Shown: positions 25,710-35,358, counted from the first letter of the stretch. The stretch is DNA of 64,000 nt from SZAS-103 sp038316385 (GCA_038316385.1 JBBQAN010000004.1:96075-160074); one strand, 5' to 3'. Numbers and translations are program-made. Notes: generated from the sequence alone by a model not told the origin.

Positions 25710-26799
25710 ACTCTCGCGCTGGCTGCACGGAATGGAACACGAGCGCATGTTCGCGCTGTTTTCCTATATCACCTTCCGCGGAATCCTCAGCGCGTTGACC
25801 GCGCTCGGACTTTCATTGTGGATGGGACCGGGCATCATCCGCCGACTCGGACAACTCAAGGGAGGCGGTCAGCCGATCCGTACCGACGGACCGCAGTCGC
25901 ATTTCGTCAAGGCCGGAACGCCGACGATGGGCGGTGTGCTGATCATCCTCGCGGTCGCTTTATCCACATTGCTGTGGGCTGACCTGCGCAATCGCTATGT
26001 CTGGATCGTGCTCGGCGTGTTGCTCGCGTTCGGTGCGATCGGCTGGTACGACGACTGGATCAAGATCGTCCGACGCGATCCGAATGGCATGAAGTCGCGA
26101 TGGAAGTACGCGCTACAGTCGCTGTGCGGGCTGTTCGCGGCGGTGCTGCTGTATTGGGTCGCGCAAGACCCGATGTGCGCGGCATGCACGACGTTCTACG
26201 TGCCATTGCTCAAAGGTGTCGCGATTCCGCTGGGCGTGTGGTTCATCGCGGTCGCGTATTTCTGGATCGTCGGATTCTCCAACGCGGTAAATCTCACCGA
26301 CGGTCTCGACGGTCTAGCGATCATGCCGTCGGTGCTGGTCGCATCCGCGCTCGGCGTATTCGCGTACCTGTCCGGGCATGCGGTGTTCGCCCAGTACCTG
26401 CAGATTCCGGCGGTGCCGGGCGCGGGCGAGATGGTGATCGTGTGCGGCGCCATCGCGGGCGCCGGATTGGGCTTCCTGTGGTTCAACACCTATCCGGCGA
26501 TGGTGTTCATGGGCGACATCGGCGCGCTCGCGCTTGGCGCGGCGCTCGCAGCGGTCGCGGTGATCGTCCGCCAGGAACTCGTGCTCGCGATCATGGGCGG
26601 CATCTTCGTCCTCGAAACGCTGTCGGTGATCGCGCAGGTCGCGTCGTTCAAGTTGACCGGCAAGCGCATTTTCCGAATGGCGCCGATCCATCACCACTTC
26701 GAATTGAAAGGCTGGCCCGAGCCGCGCGTGATCGTGCGCTTCTGGATCATCTCGGTGATGTTGGTGCTGGTCGGTCTTGCCACATTGAAGGTGCGCTGA
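25699..26799 (+). CDS. mraY: Phospho-MurNAc-pentapeptide transferase MraY
   Basis: Inner-membrane enzyme that transfers phospho-MurNAc-pentapeptide to undecaprenyl phosphate, making lipid I. The start MLLELSRWLHGMEHERMFALFSYITFRGILSALTA at 25699 gives 366 residues and about ten membrane helices. Conserved parts are QPIRTDGPQSHFVKAGTPTMGGVLI, YDDWIK, NAVNLTDGLDGLAI and FMGDIGALALG, which carry the catalytic aspartates. Its TGA shares one base with the ATG of ftsW. In most relatives murD lies between these two genes; here it is absent. Confidence 0.97.
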   Translation: MLLELSRWLHGMEHERMFALFSYITFRGILSALTALGLSLWMGPGIIRRLGQLKGGGQPIRTDGPQSHFVKAGTPTMGGVLIILAVALSTLLWADLRNRYVWIVLGVLLAFGAIGWYDDWIKIVRRDPNGMKSRWKYALQSLCGLFAAVLLYWVAQDPMCAACTTFYVPLLKGVAIPLGVWFIAVAYFWIVGFSNAVNLTDGLDGLAIMPSVLVASALGVFAYLSGHAVFAQYLQIPAVPGAGEMVIVCGAIAGAGLGFLWFNTYPAMVFMGDIGALALGAALAAVAVIVRQELVLAIMGGIFVLETLSVIAQVASFKLTGKRIFRMAPIHHHFELKGWPEPRVIVRFWIISVMLVLVGLATLKVR

Positions 26800-28163
26800 T
26801 GAATCCGAATTTCTCCAATCCGGTGCGCAGTTCGAATCCGGCGCACTCCGCGAACGCAACGCCACGCTCGAATCAGGCGCTGAAACTTGAAGCCATCGTC
26901 GGCCGTTACGATCCGGTGCTGGCGACGATCGCGATCCTGATTGCGGGCATCGGGGTGGTAATGGTCGGATCGAGTTCGATCGCCGTCGCCGAAGGCCTGA
27001 AGCTTGGCCCGTTCTATTTCCTGATCCGCCACATCGTCTTCGTACTCGGCGGCGTCGGCATCGCGATCGTGTTGATGCGCACCGAACTCAAATGGCTCGA
27101 ACAGCGCAGCCGATTGATGCTGATCCTGTGCTTCCTGTTGCTGCTTGCGGTGTTCGTACCGGGCGTGGGTCGCACAGTGAATGGTGCCAAACGCTGGCTC
27201 AACCTCGGCTTCTCGAATTTCCAGGCGGTCGAAGCGGTCAAGCCGATGCTGATCGTCTGGCTGTCGAGTTATCTGGTTCGGTATCGGGAGGAGATCCAGC
27301 ATCGCTGGTGGCCGATCCTCAAGCCAGTCGGCATCGCGATGGCGCTGGTCGCGTTGTTGCTGGCGCAGCCGGACTTCGGTTCAGCCTCGCTGATTCTCGC
27401 CGTCACCGGCGGCATGTTGCTGCTCGGCGGTGCAAGCTTGTTGCGCCTGTTCGGTCCGGTGGTGGTGGGATTGCCGGTGCTCGCAGCGGTCGCGATGTCG
27501 CAGGCGTATCGCGTGCGCCGGATGACGTCCTTCCTCAACCCGTGGGCCGATCCCTTCAAGGATGGCTTCCAGCTCACCCAAGCATTGATTGCAGTTGGGC
27601 GCGGACAATGGTTCGGCGTCGGCCTCGGCGGTAGCGTGCAGAAGTTGTTCTACCTGCCCGAAGCGCATACCGATTTCATTCTCGCCGTGATCGCCGAGGA
27701 ACTCGGCTTCGTCGGCGTGCTCGCGATCATCCTGCTGTATGCCGCATTCACTGCGCGTTGCTTTCAGCTTGGCTTGCGCGCGGCCGCGCTCGGTAGGTAT
27801 TTCGCCGCGAATTGCGCGTTCGGCGTGTCGTTGTGGTTCAGCATGCAGGCGCTCGTATCGGTCGGCGTGAATCTCGGCATGCTTCCGACCAAGGGACTCA
27901 CGCTGCCGATGATTTCCTACGGCGGATCAAGCGTGTTGATCTCGGTCGCCACGATCGGTTTGTTGCTGCGCATCAGCTATGAAGTCGATCGCGCGCAGCG
28001 ACAGGTCGCGCGTGCGCGCGCTGAAATTGCGATTCCGGTTGTGATCGCGTCCGAACCTGCACCGACACCGTCGCCGCAAAGCCCCGCACCCGTACCGAGC
28101 GGAGCACGCGATCGAATCGGTCCACGCCAACGCATCGAGCCACGTCTCGGAGCCGTCGCTTGA
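26799..28163 (+). CDS. ftsW: Peptidoglycan glycosyltransferase FtsW
   Basis: SEDS-family polymerase that works with FtsI at the septum. The ATG at 26799 overlaps the mraY stop by one base and gives 454 residues; the longer frame upstream is a shadow of mraY. An Asn/Ser-rich leader of about 25 residues comes before roughly ten membrane helices. VPGVGRTVNGAKRWLNLGFSNFQAVEAVKPM and NLGMLPTKGLTLPMISYGGSS are the SEDS signatures. A cytoplasmic Pro/Arg-rich tail ends the protein. Confidence 0.96.
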   Translation: MNPNFSNPVRSSNPAHSANATPRSNQALKLEAIVGRYDPVLATIAILIAGIGVVMVGSSSIAVAEGLKLGPFYFLIRHIVFVLGGVGIAIVLMRTELKWLEQRSRLMLILCFLLLLAVFVPGVGRTVNGAKRWLNLGFSNFQAVEAVKPMLIVWLSSYLVRYREEIQHRWWPILKPVGIAMALVALLLAQPDFGSASLILAVTGGMLLLGGASLLRLFGPVVVGLPVLAAVAMSQAYRVRRMTSFLNPWADPFKDGFQLTQALIAVGRGQWFGVGLGGSVQKLFYLPEAHTDFILAVIAEELGFVGVLAIILLYAAFTARCFQLGLRAAALGRYFAANCAFGVSLWFSMQALVSVGVNLGMLPTKGLTLPMISYGGSSVLISVATIGLLLRISYEVDRAQRQVARARAEIAIPVVIASEPAPTPSPQSPAPVPSGARDRIGPRQRIEPRLGAVA

Positions 28164-29254
28164 GTGCTGTGAATGCCAGCCTGAATGCAAACCCGGTGAT
28201 GATTCTTGCCGGTGGTACCGGTGGACACATCTTTCCCGGCATCGCGGTTGCGCGCGCGTTGCGCGAGCGGCAGGTGCCGGTGGTGTGGCTGGGTTCAGCG
28301 GGTGGCATGGAAACACGCATCGTGCCGGCGCATGGCATCGCGATCGATACATTGCGGATCGGTGGTCTACGCGGCAAGGGCGCGTTGACGTTCTTGACCG
28401 CGCCGTTCCGCTTGCTGCGCGCGTTACTGGATGCGCTGACGATCCTGCGCCGGCAGCGTCCACGCAGCGTGTTGAGCATGGGCGGATTCGCGGCCGGTCC
28501 CGGAGGTATTGCTGCGTGGTTGTTGCGACGTCCGCTGATCGTGCACGAAGCCAATCGCGCGCCAGGCTTCACCAATCGCGTACTCGCGAAATTCGCGCGA
28601 CGTGTGCTGTGCGGATTTCCCGGCAGCTTCGTGCGCGGTGGCGAGACCGTCGGCAATCCAGTGCGCGCAGAAGTCGCCGCATTGCCGCCGCCAGCGCAGC
28701 GTTTCGCTGGCCGCGATGGCGCCTTGCGATTGCTCGTGCTCGGCGGCAGCCAGGGTGCGCGCGCGCTCAACAACGCGGTTCCGAAGGCATTGGCCGCGCT
28801 GTCCGACATCCGTGTCGAAGTACGTCACCAGAGCGGCGAGAATCTGCGTTCCGAGGCCGAAGCCGCGTATGCGGATGCCGGCGTAAAAGCTTCGATCGAA
28901 CCCTTCATCCAGGACATGGCCGCAGCATATGCATGGGCCGACCTGGTGATCTGCCGCGCCGGCGCAATGACGCTGGCCGAATTGTGCGCGGTGGGCGTTG
29001 GCTCATTGCTGGTGCCGTTCCCGCTCGCGGTTGACGACCACCAGACGCGCAATGCCGAATATCTCGTCGAACGCGGCGCAGCACGATTGTTGCCGCAGTC
29101 CGACGATCTTGCCGAGCATCTGCGCGATGCATTGCAGGAGTTGTCCTCGAATCGTGCGGCATTGCTGGTCATGGCCGAGGCAGCACGCGCCGCCGCGCTG
29201 GTGGATGCAACGGCGCGTGTCGCCGACATCTGCATCGAAGAGGCGCGTTCATGA
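28160..29254 (+). CDS. murG: UDP-GlcNAc:lipid I GlcNAc transferase MurG
   Basis: Peripheral GT-B enzyme that converts lipid I to lipid II. The start is TTG at 28160 (TTGA overlap with ftsW), giving 364 residues; a GTG at 28169 is an alternative. Two Gly-rich loops are present: MILAGGTGGHIFPGIAVA near the N-terminus and LVLGGSQGARALNNAVPKAL at the domain boundary. ICRAGAMTLAELCAVG and VPFPLAVDDHQTRNAEYLV complete the UDP-GlcNAc site. ATGA overlap with murC. Confidence 0.96.
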   Translation: MSAVNASLNANPVMILAGGTGGHIFPGIAVARALRERQVPVVWLGSAGGMETRIVPAHGIAIDTLRIGGLRGKGALTFLTAPFRLLRALLDALTILRRQRPRSVLSMGGFAAGPGGIAAWLLRRPLIVHEANRAPGFTNRVLAKFARRVLCGFPGSFVRGGETVGNPVRAEVAALPPPAQRFAGRDGALRLLVLGGSQGARALNNAVPKALAALSDIRVEVRHQSGENLRSEAEAAYADAGVKASIEPFIQDMAAAYAWADLVICRAGAMTLAELCAVGVGSLLVPFPLAVDDHQTRNAEYLVERGAARLLPQSDDLAEHLRDALQELSSNRAALLVMAEAARAAALVDATARVADICIEEARS

Positions 29255-30681
29255 TTCGCCGTCTGTTCCAGTCCGACGACACTGGACGAAGTTCAGCGCG
29301 CGTCCACTTTGTCGGTATCGGTGGCGTCGGCATGAGCGGCATCGCTGAAGTCTTGCTCACGCTCGGCTACACCGTGTCGGGTTCGGATTCGAACGAATCG
29401 GCGAGCACGCGCCGGTTGTCCTCGCTGGGCGCCACCGTGCAGCGCGGGCATGCCGCCGAAAACGTCGCAGGCGCAGAGGCGCTGGTCGTATCGAGTGCGA
29501 TCCGCGCCGACAATCCGGAACTGCTCGCAGCGCGTGCGCAGCGCATTCCAGTCGTGCCGCGTGCGGAGATGCTCGCCGAACTGATGCGTTTCCGTCGCGG
29601 GATCGCGGTCGCCGGTACGCACGGCAAGACGACGACGACCTCGCTGGTTGCGAGTGTGTTGTCCGAGGGCGGCATGGATCCGACTTTCGTGATCGGTGGG
29701 CAATTGCTGTCGGCCGGATCCAACGCGCGGCTGGGGCAGGGCAAATGGCTGGTCGCCGAAGCGGATGAGAGCGACGGCAGTTTTCTGCGCCTGAATCCGC
29801 AGATCGCGGTGGTCACCAACATCGATGCGGATCATCTGGAAAACTATGGCGGCGACTTTGATCGCGTGCGCGCTGCGTTCTCCGAATTTCTGCATCGGCT
29901 GCCTTTCTACGGATTGGCCGTGCTGTGCGTCGATGATGTGGAAGTCGCGGCGCTCGCCGCGGAAATGCCGCGTCACATTCTCTCGTACGGATTCAGCGGC
30001 GACGCCGACGTGCGTGCAGAAAATGTCGTGCAGGATGCCGGTCGCACGCACTTTGCGTTGCGCTTGCCGGACTGCGATCCGATCGCGGTGACATTGAATT
30101 TGCCGGGACGCCACAACGTGCTCAATGCATTGGCGGCTGCGGCGATTGGCTGGGAACTGAGTGTCGCGCCGGAGTCCATAGCCCGCGCGCTCGACCAGTT
30201 CCAAGGCATCGGGCGGCGTTTCAACCTGCATGGCGAGTTCGATTTTGGACGTGGCAAGGCGCTGCTGGTGGACGACTACGGACACCATCCGCGCGAATTG
30301 CAGGCGGTGTTCGACGCCGCGCGCGCAGGCTGGCCCGAACGACGCCTCGTAGTCGCTTTCCAGCCGCACCGCTATTCACGCACGCGCGACTTGTTCGATG
30401 ACTTCGCGCAAGTCCTGTCAGGCGTCGATGCGTTGTTGTTGACTGACGTATATCCGGCTGGTGAAACGCTGATCGTCGGCGCCGATGCGAAAGCGCTGGC
30501 ACGCGCGGTGCGCGCACGCGGACGCATCGATCCGGTGCTGGTAGGTAACGCGCGCGAATTGCCTGCCGTATTGGCTGATGTACTCGCCGACGGCGACCTG
30601 TTGATGCTGCTCGGCGCCGGCGATATCGGCCACGTTGCCCAAGGACTTTCCGAACAGTGCATTGGAGCTTCCCGCCCATGA
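29251..30681 (+). CDS. murC: UDP-MurNAc:L-alanine ligase MurC
   Basis: Adds L-alanine to UDP-MurNAc, the first step of stem peptide assembly. The N-terminal Rossmann part reads VHFVGIGGVGMSGIAEVLL. The ATP loop is AGTHGKTTTTSLVASVL, followed by EADESDGSFLRLNPQIAVVTNIDADHLENY and the C-terminal VDDYGHHPRELQAVFDAAR. The length is 476 residues. Its TGA overlaps the start of ddl. Confidence 0.97.
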   Translation: MIRRLFQSDDTGRSSARVHFVGIGGVGMSGIAEVLLTLGYTVSGSDSNESASTRRLSSLGATVQRGHAAENVAGAEALVVSSAIRADNPELLAARAQRIPVVPRAEMLAELMRFRRGIAVAGTHGKTTTTSLVASVLSEGGMDPTFVIGGQLLSAGSNARLGQGKWLVAEADESDGSFLRLNPQIAVVTNIDADHLENYGGDFDRVRAAFSEFLHRLPFYGLAVLCVDDVEVAALAAEMPRHILSYGFSGDADVRAENVVQDAGRTHFALRLPDCDPIAVTLNLPGRHNVLNALAAAAIGWELSVAPESIARALDQFQGIGRRFNLHGEFDFGRGKALLVDDYGHHPRELQAVFDAARAGWPERRLVVAFQPHRYSRTRDLFDDFAQVLSGVDALLLTDVYPAGETLIVGADAKALARAVRARGRIDPVLVGNARELPAVLADVLADGDLLMLLGAGDIGHVAQGLSEQCIGASRP

Positions 30682-31691
30682 GCCTCATCAATGATCCGCG
30701 CACATTCGGTCGGGTCGCCGTGCTGATGGGCGGCACATCGTCCGAGCGCGACGTCTCGTTGAACTCGGGCAGCAACGTGCTCGATGCGTTGCGTTCGCGC
30801 GGCGTGGATGCACATGCAGTGGATGGCATTCCGGCGCTCGTGGATGCGTTGCGTGATGGGTACTTCGATCGTGTGTTCAACATCCTCCACGGCCACAACG
30901 GCGGCGGCGAAGACGGCGTATTGCAGGGCCTGCTTGAAGCGCTGGGCATGCCGTATACGGGATCGGGCGTGCTTGGCTGCGCGCTGTCGATGGACAAGAT
31001 CCGCAGCAAACAAGTATGGCTTTCGCTTGGACTGCCGACGCCGCGCTATGCGCATCTGCGCAAAGGCCATGATGCGCAAGTACGCGGCCCCACAACTCCG
31101 GCGATCACAAATGCCGTGGCAGCGACGATGTCACTGGCGACCGACGTGCGCGCGGCGGCGGCGCGGATTGGATTGCCAGTGATCGTCAAGCCGGCTTGCG
31201 AAGGCTCAAGTGTCGGCGTGAGTCGCGTGTTTTCCGAAGCCGATCTCGACGCAGCCGTCGCGCTGGCCGCCAGTTATCCCGGCGATTTGTTGATGGAGCA
31301 GATGATTGTCGGCGAGGAACTCACGGTCGGCGTGCTTGGCGATGTCGCGCTGCCGTCAATCCGCATCGTGCCTAAGGGCGAATGGTACGACTACAACGCC
31401 AAATACATTGCCGAAGACACGCAATACCTGTGTCCCGGCCTGGATGGTGCTGCCGAGGAAGCGATCCGCAAGCTCGCGCTCGATGCGTTCCACGCGGCCG
31501 GATGTTCAGGTTGGGCGCGCGTGGATGTGATGCGCGATCGCAGCGGCGATTTCTGGTTGCTCGAAGTCAATACGGCGCCGGGCATGACCAGCCATTCGCT
31601 GGTGCCGAAAGCCGCGCGCCAAGTGGGCATCGATTTCGAAACCCTGTGCTGGGAAATCCTTGAAACGTCGTTGAAGGGAGGCGCTGCGTGA
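30678..31691 (+). CDS. ddl: D-alanine--D-alanine ligase
   Basis: ATP-grasp enzyme that makes the D-Ala-D-Ala dipeptide used by MurF. I place the start at ATG 30678 (MSLINDPRTFGRVAVLMGGTSSERDVSLNSG), which overlaps the murC stop and gives 337 residues; the GTG at 30657 would add seven residues inside murC. HGHNGGGEDGVLQGLLEALGMPYTGSGVLGCALSMDK, KPACEGSSVGVSRV and VDVMRDRSGDFWLLEVNTAPGMTSHSLVPKAA are intact. Its last bases overlap the GTG start of ftsQ. Confidence 0.96.
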   Translation: MSLINDPRTFGRVAVLMGGTSSERDVSLNSGSNVLDALRSRGVDAHAVDGIPALVDALRDGYFDRVFNILHGHNGGGEDGVLQGLLEALGMPYTGSGVLGCALSMDKIRSKQVWLSLGLPTPRYAHLRKGHDAQVRGPTTPAITNAVAATMSLATDVRAAAARIGLPVIVKPACEGSSVGVSRVFSEADLDAAVALAASYPGDLLMEQMIVGEELTVGVLGDVALPSIRIVPKGEWYDYNAKYIAEDTQYLCPGLDGAAEEAIRKLALDAFHAAGCSGWARVDVMRDRSGDFWLLEVNTAPGMTSHSLVPKAARQVGIDFETLCWEILETSLKGGAA

Positions 31692-32467
31692 ATCTGGTCG
31701 TGCGCCTGCTCGCGTGGACGCTGGCGATCTGCCTTGTCGCATTGCCAGTCGTGGCAGTGCTCAATGGCTGGATTGCCGGCGACCGCTGGCCGATGCGCCG
31801 GCTCGAAGTCAGCGGGCCATTCGCACGCGTCAGTGCCGAACAAGTGCGCGCCACGGTGCTGCCGCAAGTGCAAAGCGGCTTCTTCGCGATCCGTATGGAG
31901 CCGATTCGCAACGCCGTCGCCGCGCTGCCGTGGGTGGAGCGCGTCGAAGTGCGCAAACGCTGGCCGGATCAGTTGATCGTGAGCTTGACCGAACATCGTC
32001 CGTTCGCGCGTTGGGGCCACGACAAACTGCTGTCCGAGCGCGGCGAAGTGTTCGCAGCGCCGGGTAATCCGGATCTGTCGAACCTGCCCGAGTTCGACGG
32101 TCCCGACAATCGCACTGCCGATGTGATCGCGCTTTACAACCAGGCGCTGCCTTTGTTCGCCGGCAGCGGCCGACGCGTGCAGGGCGTGAATCTGTCCGAA
32201 CGCGGTAGCTGGACATTGCATCTGCACGACGGCGCCGACGTAGTGGTGGGGCGCAGCGACCCGACCGAACGCCTGCGTCGTTTCACGCACTTGCTGCCGC
32301 AGATCGCCGCTGCACGGCAGGGCGCCGTCTTGCTGCGCGCCGACCTTCGTTACACGAACGGATTCTCGCTGACTTGGCAACAACCAGTGCCTGCTCCAGC
32401 CGGCGTACCCAGGCACCGCATTCCAGCTATTCCTCCCACTGCCGCAAAGCAACAGGCGCACACATGA
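31688..32467 (+). CDS. ftsQ: Cell division protein FtsQ
   Basis: Bitopic divisome scaffold that binds FtsB and FtsL. GTG start overlapping ddl; 259 residues. One N-terminal helix (LLAWTLAICLVALPVVAVLNGWI) is followed by a POTRA domain (MRRLEVSGPFARVSAEQVRATVLPQVQSGFFAIRMEPIRNAVAALPWVERVEVRKRWPDQLIVSLTEHRPFARWG) and the beta domain. A Pro-rich tail ends the protein. ATGA-type overlap with ftsA. Confidence 0.94.
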   Translation: MNLVVRLLAWTLAICLVALPVVAVLNGWIAGDRWPMRRLEVSGPFARVSAEQVRATVLPQVQSGFFAIRMEPIRNAVAALPWVERVEVRKRWPDQLIVSLTEHRPFARWGHDKLLSERGEVFAAPGNPDLSNLPEFDGPDNRTADVIALYNQALPLFAGSGRRVQGVNLSERGSWTLHLHDGADVVVGRSDPTERLRRFTHLLPQIAAARQGAVLLRADLRYTNGFSLTWQQPVPAPAGVPRHRIPAIPPTAAKQQAHT

Positions 32468-33699
32468 ATCGCAAAGGCGACAAGTCGCTCATCGTCGGGC
32501 TCGATATCGGCACATCCAAGGTGGTCGCGCTGGTTGGCGAATATTCGCCGGGCAATCCGATCGAGGTGATCGGCATCGGTTCGCACGAATCGCGCGGACT
32601 CAAACGCGGCGTGGTGGTCGATATCGAATCCACCGTGCAGTCGATCCAGCGCGCGGTGCAGGAAGCCGAGATGATGGCCGGCTGCGAGATCAGCTCTGTG
32701 TACGCAAGCATTTCCGGCAGCCACACGCAGTGCCGCAATTCGCCGGGCATCGTGCCGATCAAGGATGGCGAGGTGACTTACGGCGATCTCGACAATGTGC
32801 TGCAAGCCGCAAAAGCGGTGGCGATTCCGTCCGACCAGAAAATCATCCACGCAATCGCGCAGGAATACATCGTCGATAACTCGCAGGAAGGCATCCGCAA
32901 TCCGGTCGGCATGTCTGGCGTGCGGCTGGAAGTGCGTGCGCATCTGGTGACCGGGGCGCAGTCCGCAGCGCAGAACATCGCCAAATGCATCAACCGCTGC
33001 CATTTGCAGGTCGATGATCTGATCCTCGCATCGATTGCTTCATCGACTGCCGTTTTGACTGCCGACGAGAAAGAGCTCGGCGTGGTGCTGGTGGATATTG
33101 GCGCCGGCACGACCGATATCGCGGTGTTCGTGCAAGGCGCGATCCGGCATTCGGCGTCGCTGCCGATCGCCGGCGACCAGGTGACCAACGACATCGCCCA
33201 CCTGCTGCGCACGCCGACGCCGGAAGCCGAGCAGATCAAGGTGCGTTACGCCTGTGCGTTGGCGCAGCTCGCGACCGCCGAGGAAAGCATCCAGGTTCCC
33301 AGCGTGGGCGATCGTCCGCCGCGACGGCTCGCGCGTCAGGCCTTGGCCGAGGCGGTGCAGAACCGTTACGAGGAAATCTTCGAGATGGTGCAGGCGGAAT
33401 TGCGTCGCGCCGGTTTCGAGGAACTCGTGCGTGCGGGTCTCGTGTTGACTGGCGGCGCTTCGAAGATGGAAGGAGTGGTCGAACTCGCCGAGGAAATGCT
33501 GCACATGCCGGTACGGGTGGGCATCCCTCAACACGTGAGCGGCTTGGGCGAAGTGGTCGGCAATCCGGTGCATGCGACCGGCGTCGGCCTGTTGTTGTGG
33601 GGTAGCCAGATCGAACATCCGCGTCGGCCGGTGGTGCCCACGGGCAAGGTCGGGACGCTGATCGGGAAGGTGCGCAAGTGGTACGCGGGCGAGTTTTAG
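32464..33699 (+). CDS. ftsA: Cell division protein FtsA
   Basis: Actin-like ATPase that tethers FtsZ to the membrane and recruits later divisome proteins. The start MNRKGDKSLIVGLDIGTSKVVALVGEYSPG at 32464 gives 411 residues. The 1C domain (SVYASISGSHTQCRNSPGIV) and the phosphate loops (VDIGAGTTDIAVF and VLTGGASKMEGVVELAEEML) are present. The C-terminus KVGTLIGKVRKWYAGEF is the conserved amphipathic membrane-targeting helix. Confidence 0.97.
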   Translation: MNRKGDKSLIVGLDIGTSKVVALVGEYSPGNPIEVIGIGSHESRGLKRGVVVDIESTVQSIQRAVQEAEMMAGCEISSVYASISGSHTQCRNSPGIVPIKDGEVTYGDLDNVLQAAKAVAIPSDQKIIHAIAQEYIVDNSQEGIRNPVGMSGVRLEVRAHLVTGAQSAAQNIAKCINRCHLQVDDLILASIASSTAVLTADEKELGVVLVDIGAGTTDIAVFVQGAIRHSASLPIAGDQVTNDIAHLLRTPTPEAEQIKVRYACALAQLATAEESIQVPSVGDRPPRRLARQALAEAVQNRYEEIFEMVQAELRRAGFEELVRAGLVLTGGASKMEGVVELAEEMLHMPVRVGIPQHVSGLGEVVGNPVHATGVGLLLWGSQIEHPRRPVVPTGKVGTLIGKVRKWYAGEF

Positions 33700-33840
33700 C
33701 GAGGAATGGAAAAGGTTTAAGCATCGGCGGATGCATGGGCGGCGGGTGGACGGATGGGCGGCGGCGGAGAGATGGGGTGGGCAGCGGAATCGGCAACACA
33801 CACAACTAGAACGACAACAATCCAACGGAGGATTACGGAC

Positions 33841-35076
33841 ATGGCACATTTTGAACTGATCGAGAAAATTGCGCCGAACGCGGTCATCAAGGTGATCGGC
33901 GTCGGCGGCGGCGGCGGCAACGCGGTCGCGCATATGGTGAGCAGCAGTGTGGACGGGGTGGAGTTCATCACCGCCAATACCGACTCGCAGGCGATCAAGA
34001 GCTCGGGTTCCAAGCTGCAATTGCAACTTGGCACGAACGTCACCAAGGGCTTGGGCGCAGGCGCCAATCCAGAAGTCGGCCGTCAAGCCGCGCTGGAGGA
34101 TCGAGAGCGCATCATGGAAGCGCTCTCGGGCGCGGACATGGTATTCATCACCGCCGGCATGGGCGGCGGCACCGGTACCGGTGCGGCGCCGGTGGTCGCG
34201 CAGCTGGCCAAGGAGATGGGCATCCTGACCGTCGCGGTCGTGACCAAGCCATTCCCGTTTGAGGGCCGCCGGCGCATGCAGGTCGCGCTCAAGGGCATTG
34301 AGGAACTGGCCCAGCATTGCGATTCCCTGATCACGATCCCGAACGAAAAGCTGATCACCGTACTCGGCCGCGAGGCGACCATGGTACAGGCGTTCAAGGC
34401 CGCCAATGACGTTCTACTCGGCGCGGTGCAGGGTATTGCCGACCTGATCGTCAGGCCGGGCCTGATCAATGTGGATTTCGCCGATGTGCGCACGGTGATG
34501 AGCGAGATGGGCATGGCGATGATGGGTTCGGGCACCGCCCGCGGCGAAGAGCGCGCAATGACCGCGGCCGAAGCTGCGATCAGCAATCCGCTGCTCGACG
34601 ATGTCAACCTGTCGGGCGCCAACGGCATTCTGGTGAACATCACCGCTGGCCCGGATTTCACGATGCGCGAGTTCGACGAAGTGGGTCGGACCATCGAAGA
34701 GTTCGCTTCCGAAGACGCCACCGTCGTCATCGGTACCGTGCTCGACCCTGACATGCAGGATGAAGTGCGGGTGACCGTGGTCGCCACCGGCCTGAACCGC
34801 AACGTGGCGCGGCAGCCGGTGCGTGGCACGGATCGAGGCATGGAACGCGAGATCGTACGTCCGCAGGTCAAGCTCGTGCGCAACGGCACGAACGGCTTTG
34901 TCGAGCAGCATGACAACGGTTTCACCGCCGCGCCGGTAACGAGCTTCGGCAGTTTGCGTACCCAGGGAACTCACGGCAATCCTGGCGGTCGTACCGAGCC
35001 TGCCGTCAGCGCGCTGGACGGCAGTGGCGATGCCTATCTCGACATTCCGGCCTTCCTGAGAAGGCAGGCCGATTGA
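33841..35076 (+). CDS. ftsZ: Cell division protein FtsZ
   Basis: Tubulin-like GTPase that forms the Z ring. The start MAHFELIEKIAPNAVIKVIGVGGGGGNAV follows a strong ribosome site (CGGAGG, 33823-33828) and gives 411 residues. The tubulin motif GMGGGTGTGAAPVVAQLAKEMG and the T7 loop NVDFADVRTVM are intact. After a Gly/Asn-rich linker the protein ends DIPAFLRRQAD, the conserved C-terminal peptide that binds FtsA and ZipA. A 141-base G-rich gap separates it from ftsA, so it may have its own promoter there, though none is obvious. Confidence 0.98.
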   Translation: MAHFELIEKIAPNAVIKVIGVGGGGGNAVAHMVSSSVDGVEFITANTDSQAIKSSGSKLQLQLGTNVTKGLGAGANPEVGRQAALEDRERIMEALSGADMVFITAGMGGGTGTGAAPVVAQLAKEMGILTVAVVTKPFPFEGRRRMQVALKGIEELAQHCDSLITIPNEKLITVLGREATMVQAFKAANDVLLGAVQGIADLIVRPGLINVDFADVRTVMSEMGMAMMGSGTARGEERAMTAAEAAISNPLLDDVNLSGANGILVNITAGPDFTMREFDEVGRTIEEFASEDATVVIGTVLDPDMQDEVRVTVVATGLNRNVARQPVRGTDRGMEREIVRPQVKLVRNGTNGFVEQHDNGFTAAPVTSFGSLRTQGTHGNPGGRTEPAVSALDGSGDAYLDIPAFLRRQAD

Positions 35077-35141
35077 TCCCGATCAGAAATGCAGGCTATT
35101 TGACTGATCGCGTTCGTGAACGCGCATGAGTTCATCCGTCT

Positions 35142-35173
35142 GTCCGGACGCCTTCTTCGTTGGGCGTCCGGAC
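35142..35173 (+). terminator. Terminator-like hairpin after ftsZ
   Basis: An 11-bp perfect stem (35142-35152 and 35163-35173, GTCCGGACGCC and its complement) encloses a 10-base loop; GTTCTTC follows. The T-tract is weak. It lies 65 bases after the ftsZ stop and before the lpxC promoter, so it probably separates the dcw transcript from lpxC. Confidence 0.6.
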
Positions 35174-35289
35174 GTTCTTCACGCTGACGCGACGAGTAGG
35201 AGTTGAACATCCATGTCTGAAAATGATGCGATTGACCACGAAACAGGCTGCATTGTCCCGTCAGCGCGACAATCTCGCTAGCGAATTGT

Positions 35290-35317
35290 TTGAATTTGGT
35301 AAAGCGCGTGTTATTCT
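35290..35317 (+). promoter_or_regulatory. Likely lpxC promoter
   Basis: TTGAAT (35290-35295) and TATTCT (35312-35317) are separated by 16 bases, giving a start near 35324 and a 5' leader of about 35 bases before the lpxC ATG. Each hexamer matches consensus at four of six positions. The surrounding bases are more AT-rich than the neighbouring genes. Confidence 0.5.
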
Positions 35318-35358
35318 CGCCCCGCCTGTCGCGCTCCGCCATGGAGAACGCACAACTT

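Noticed and set aside
26100..26798. N-terminal extension of FtsW of 233 residues
   Set aside because: It is mraY read in another frame; it is Arg/Gly-rich and lacks membrane helices.
35290..35358. LpxC start 23 residues upstream
   Set aside because: This region contains the likely promoter, and homology begins at MIKQRTLKN.
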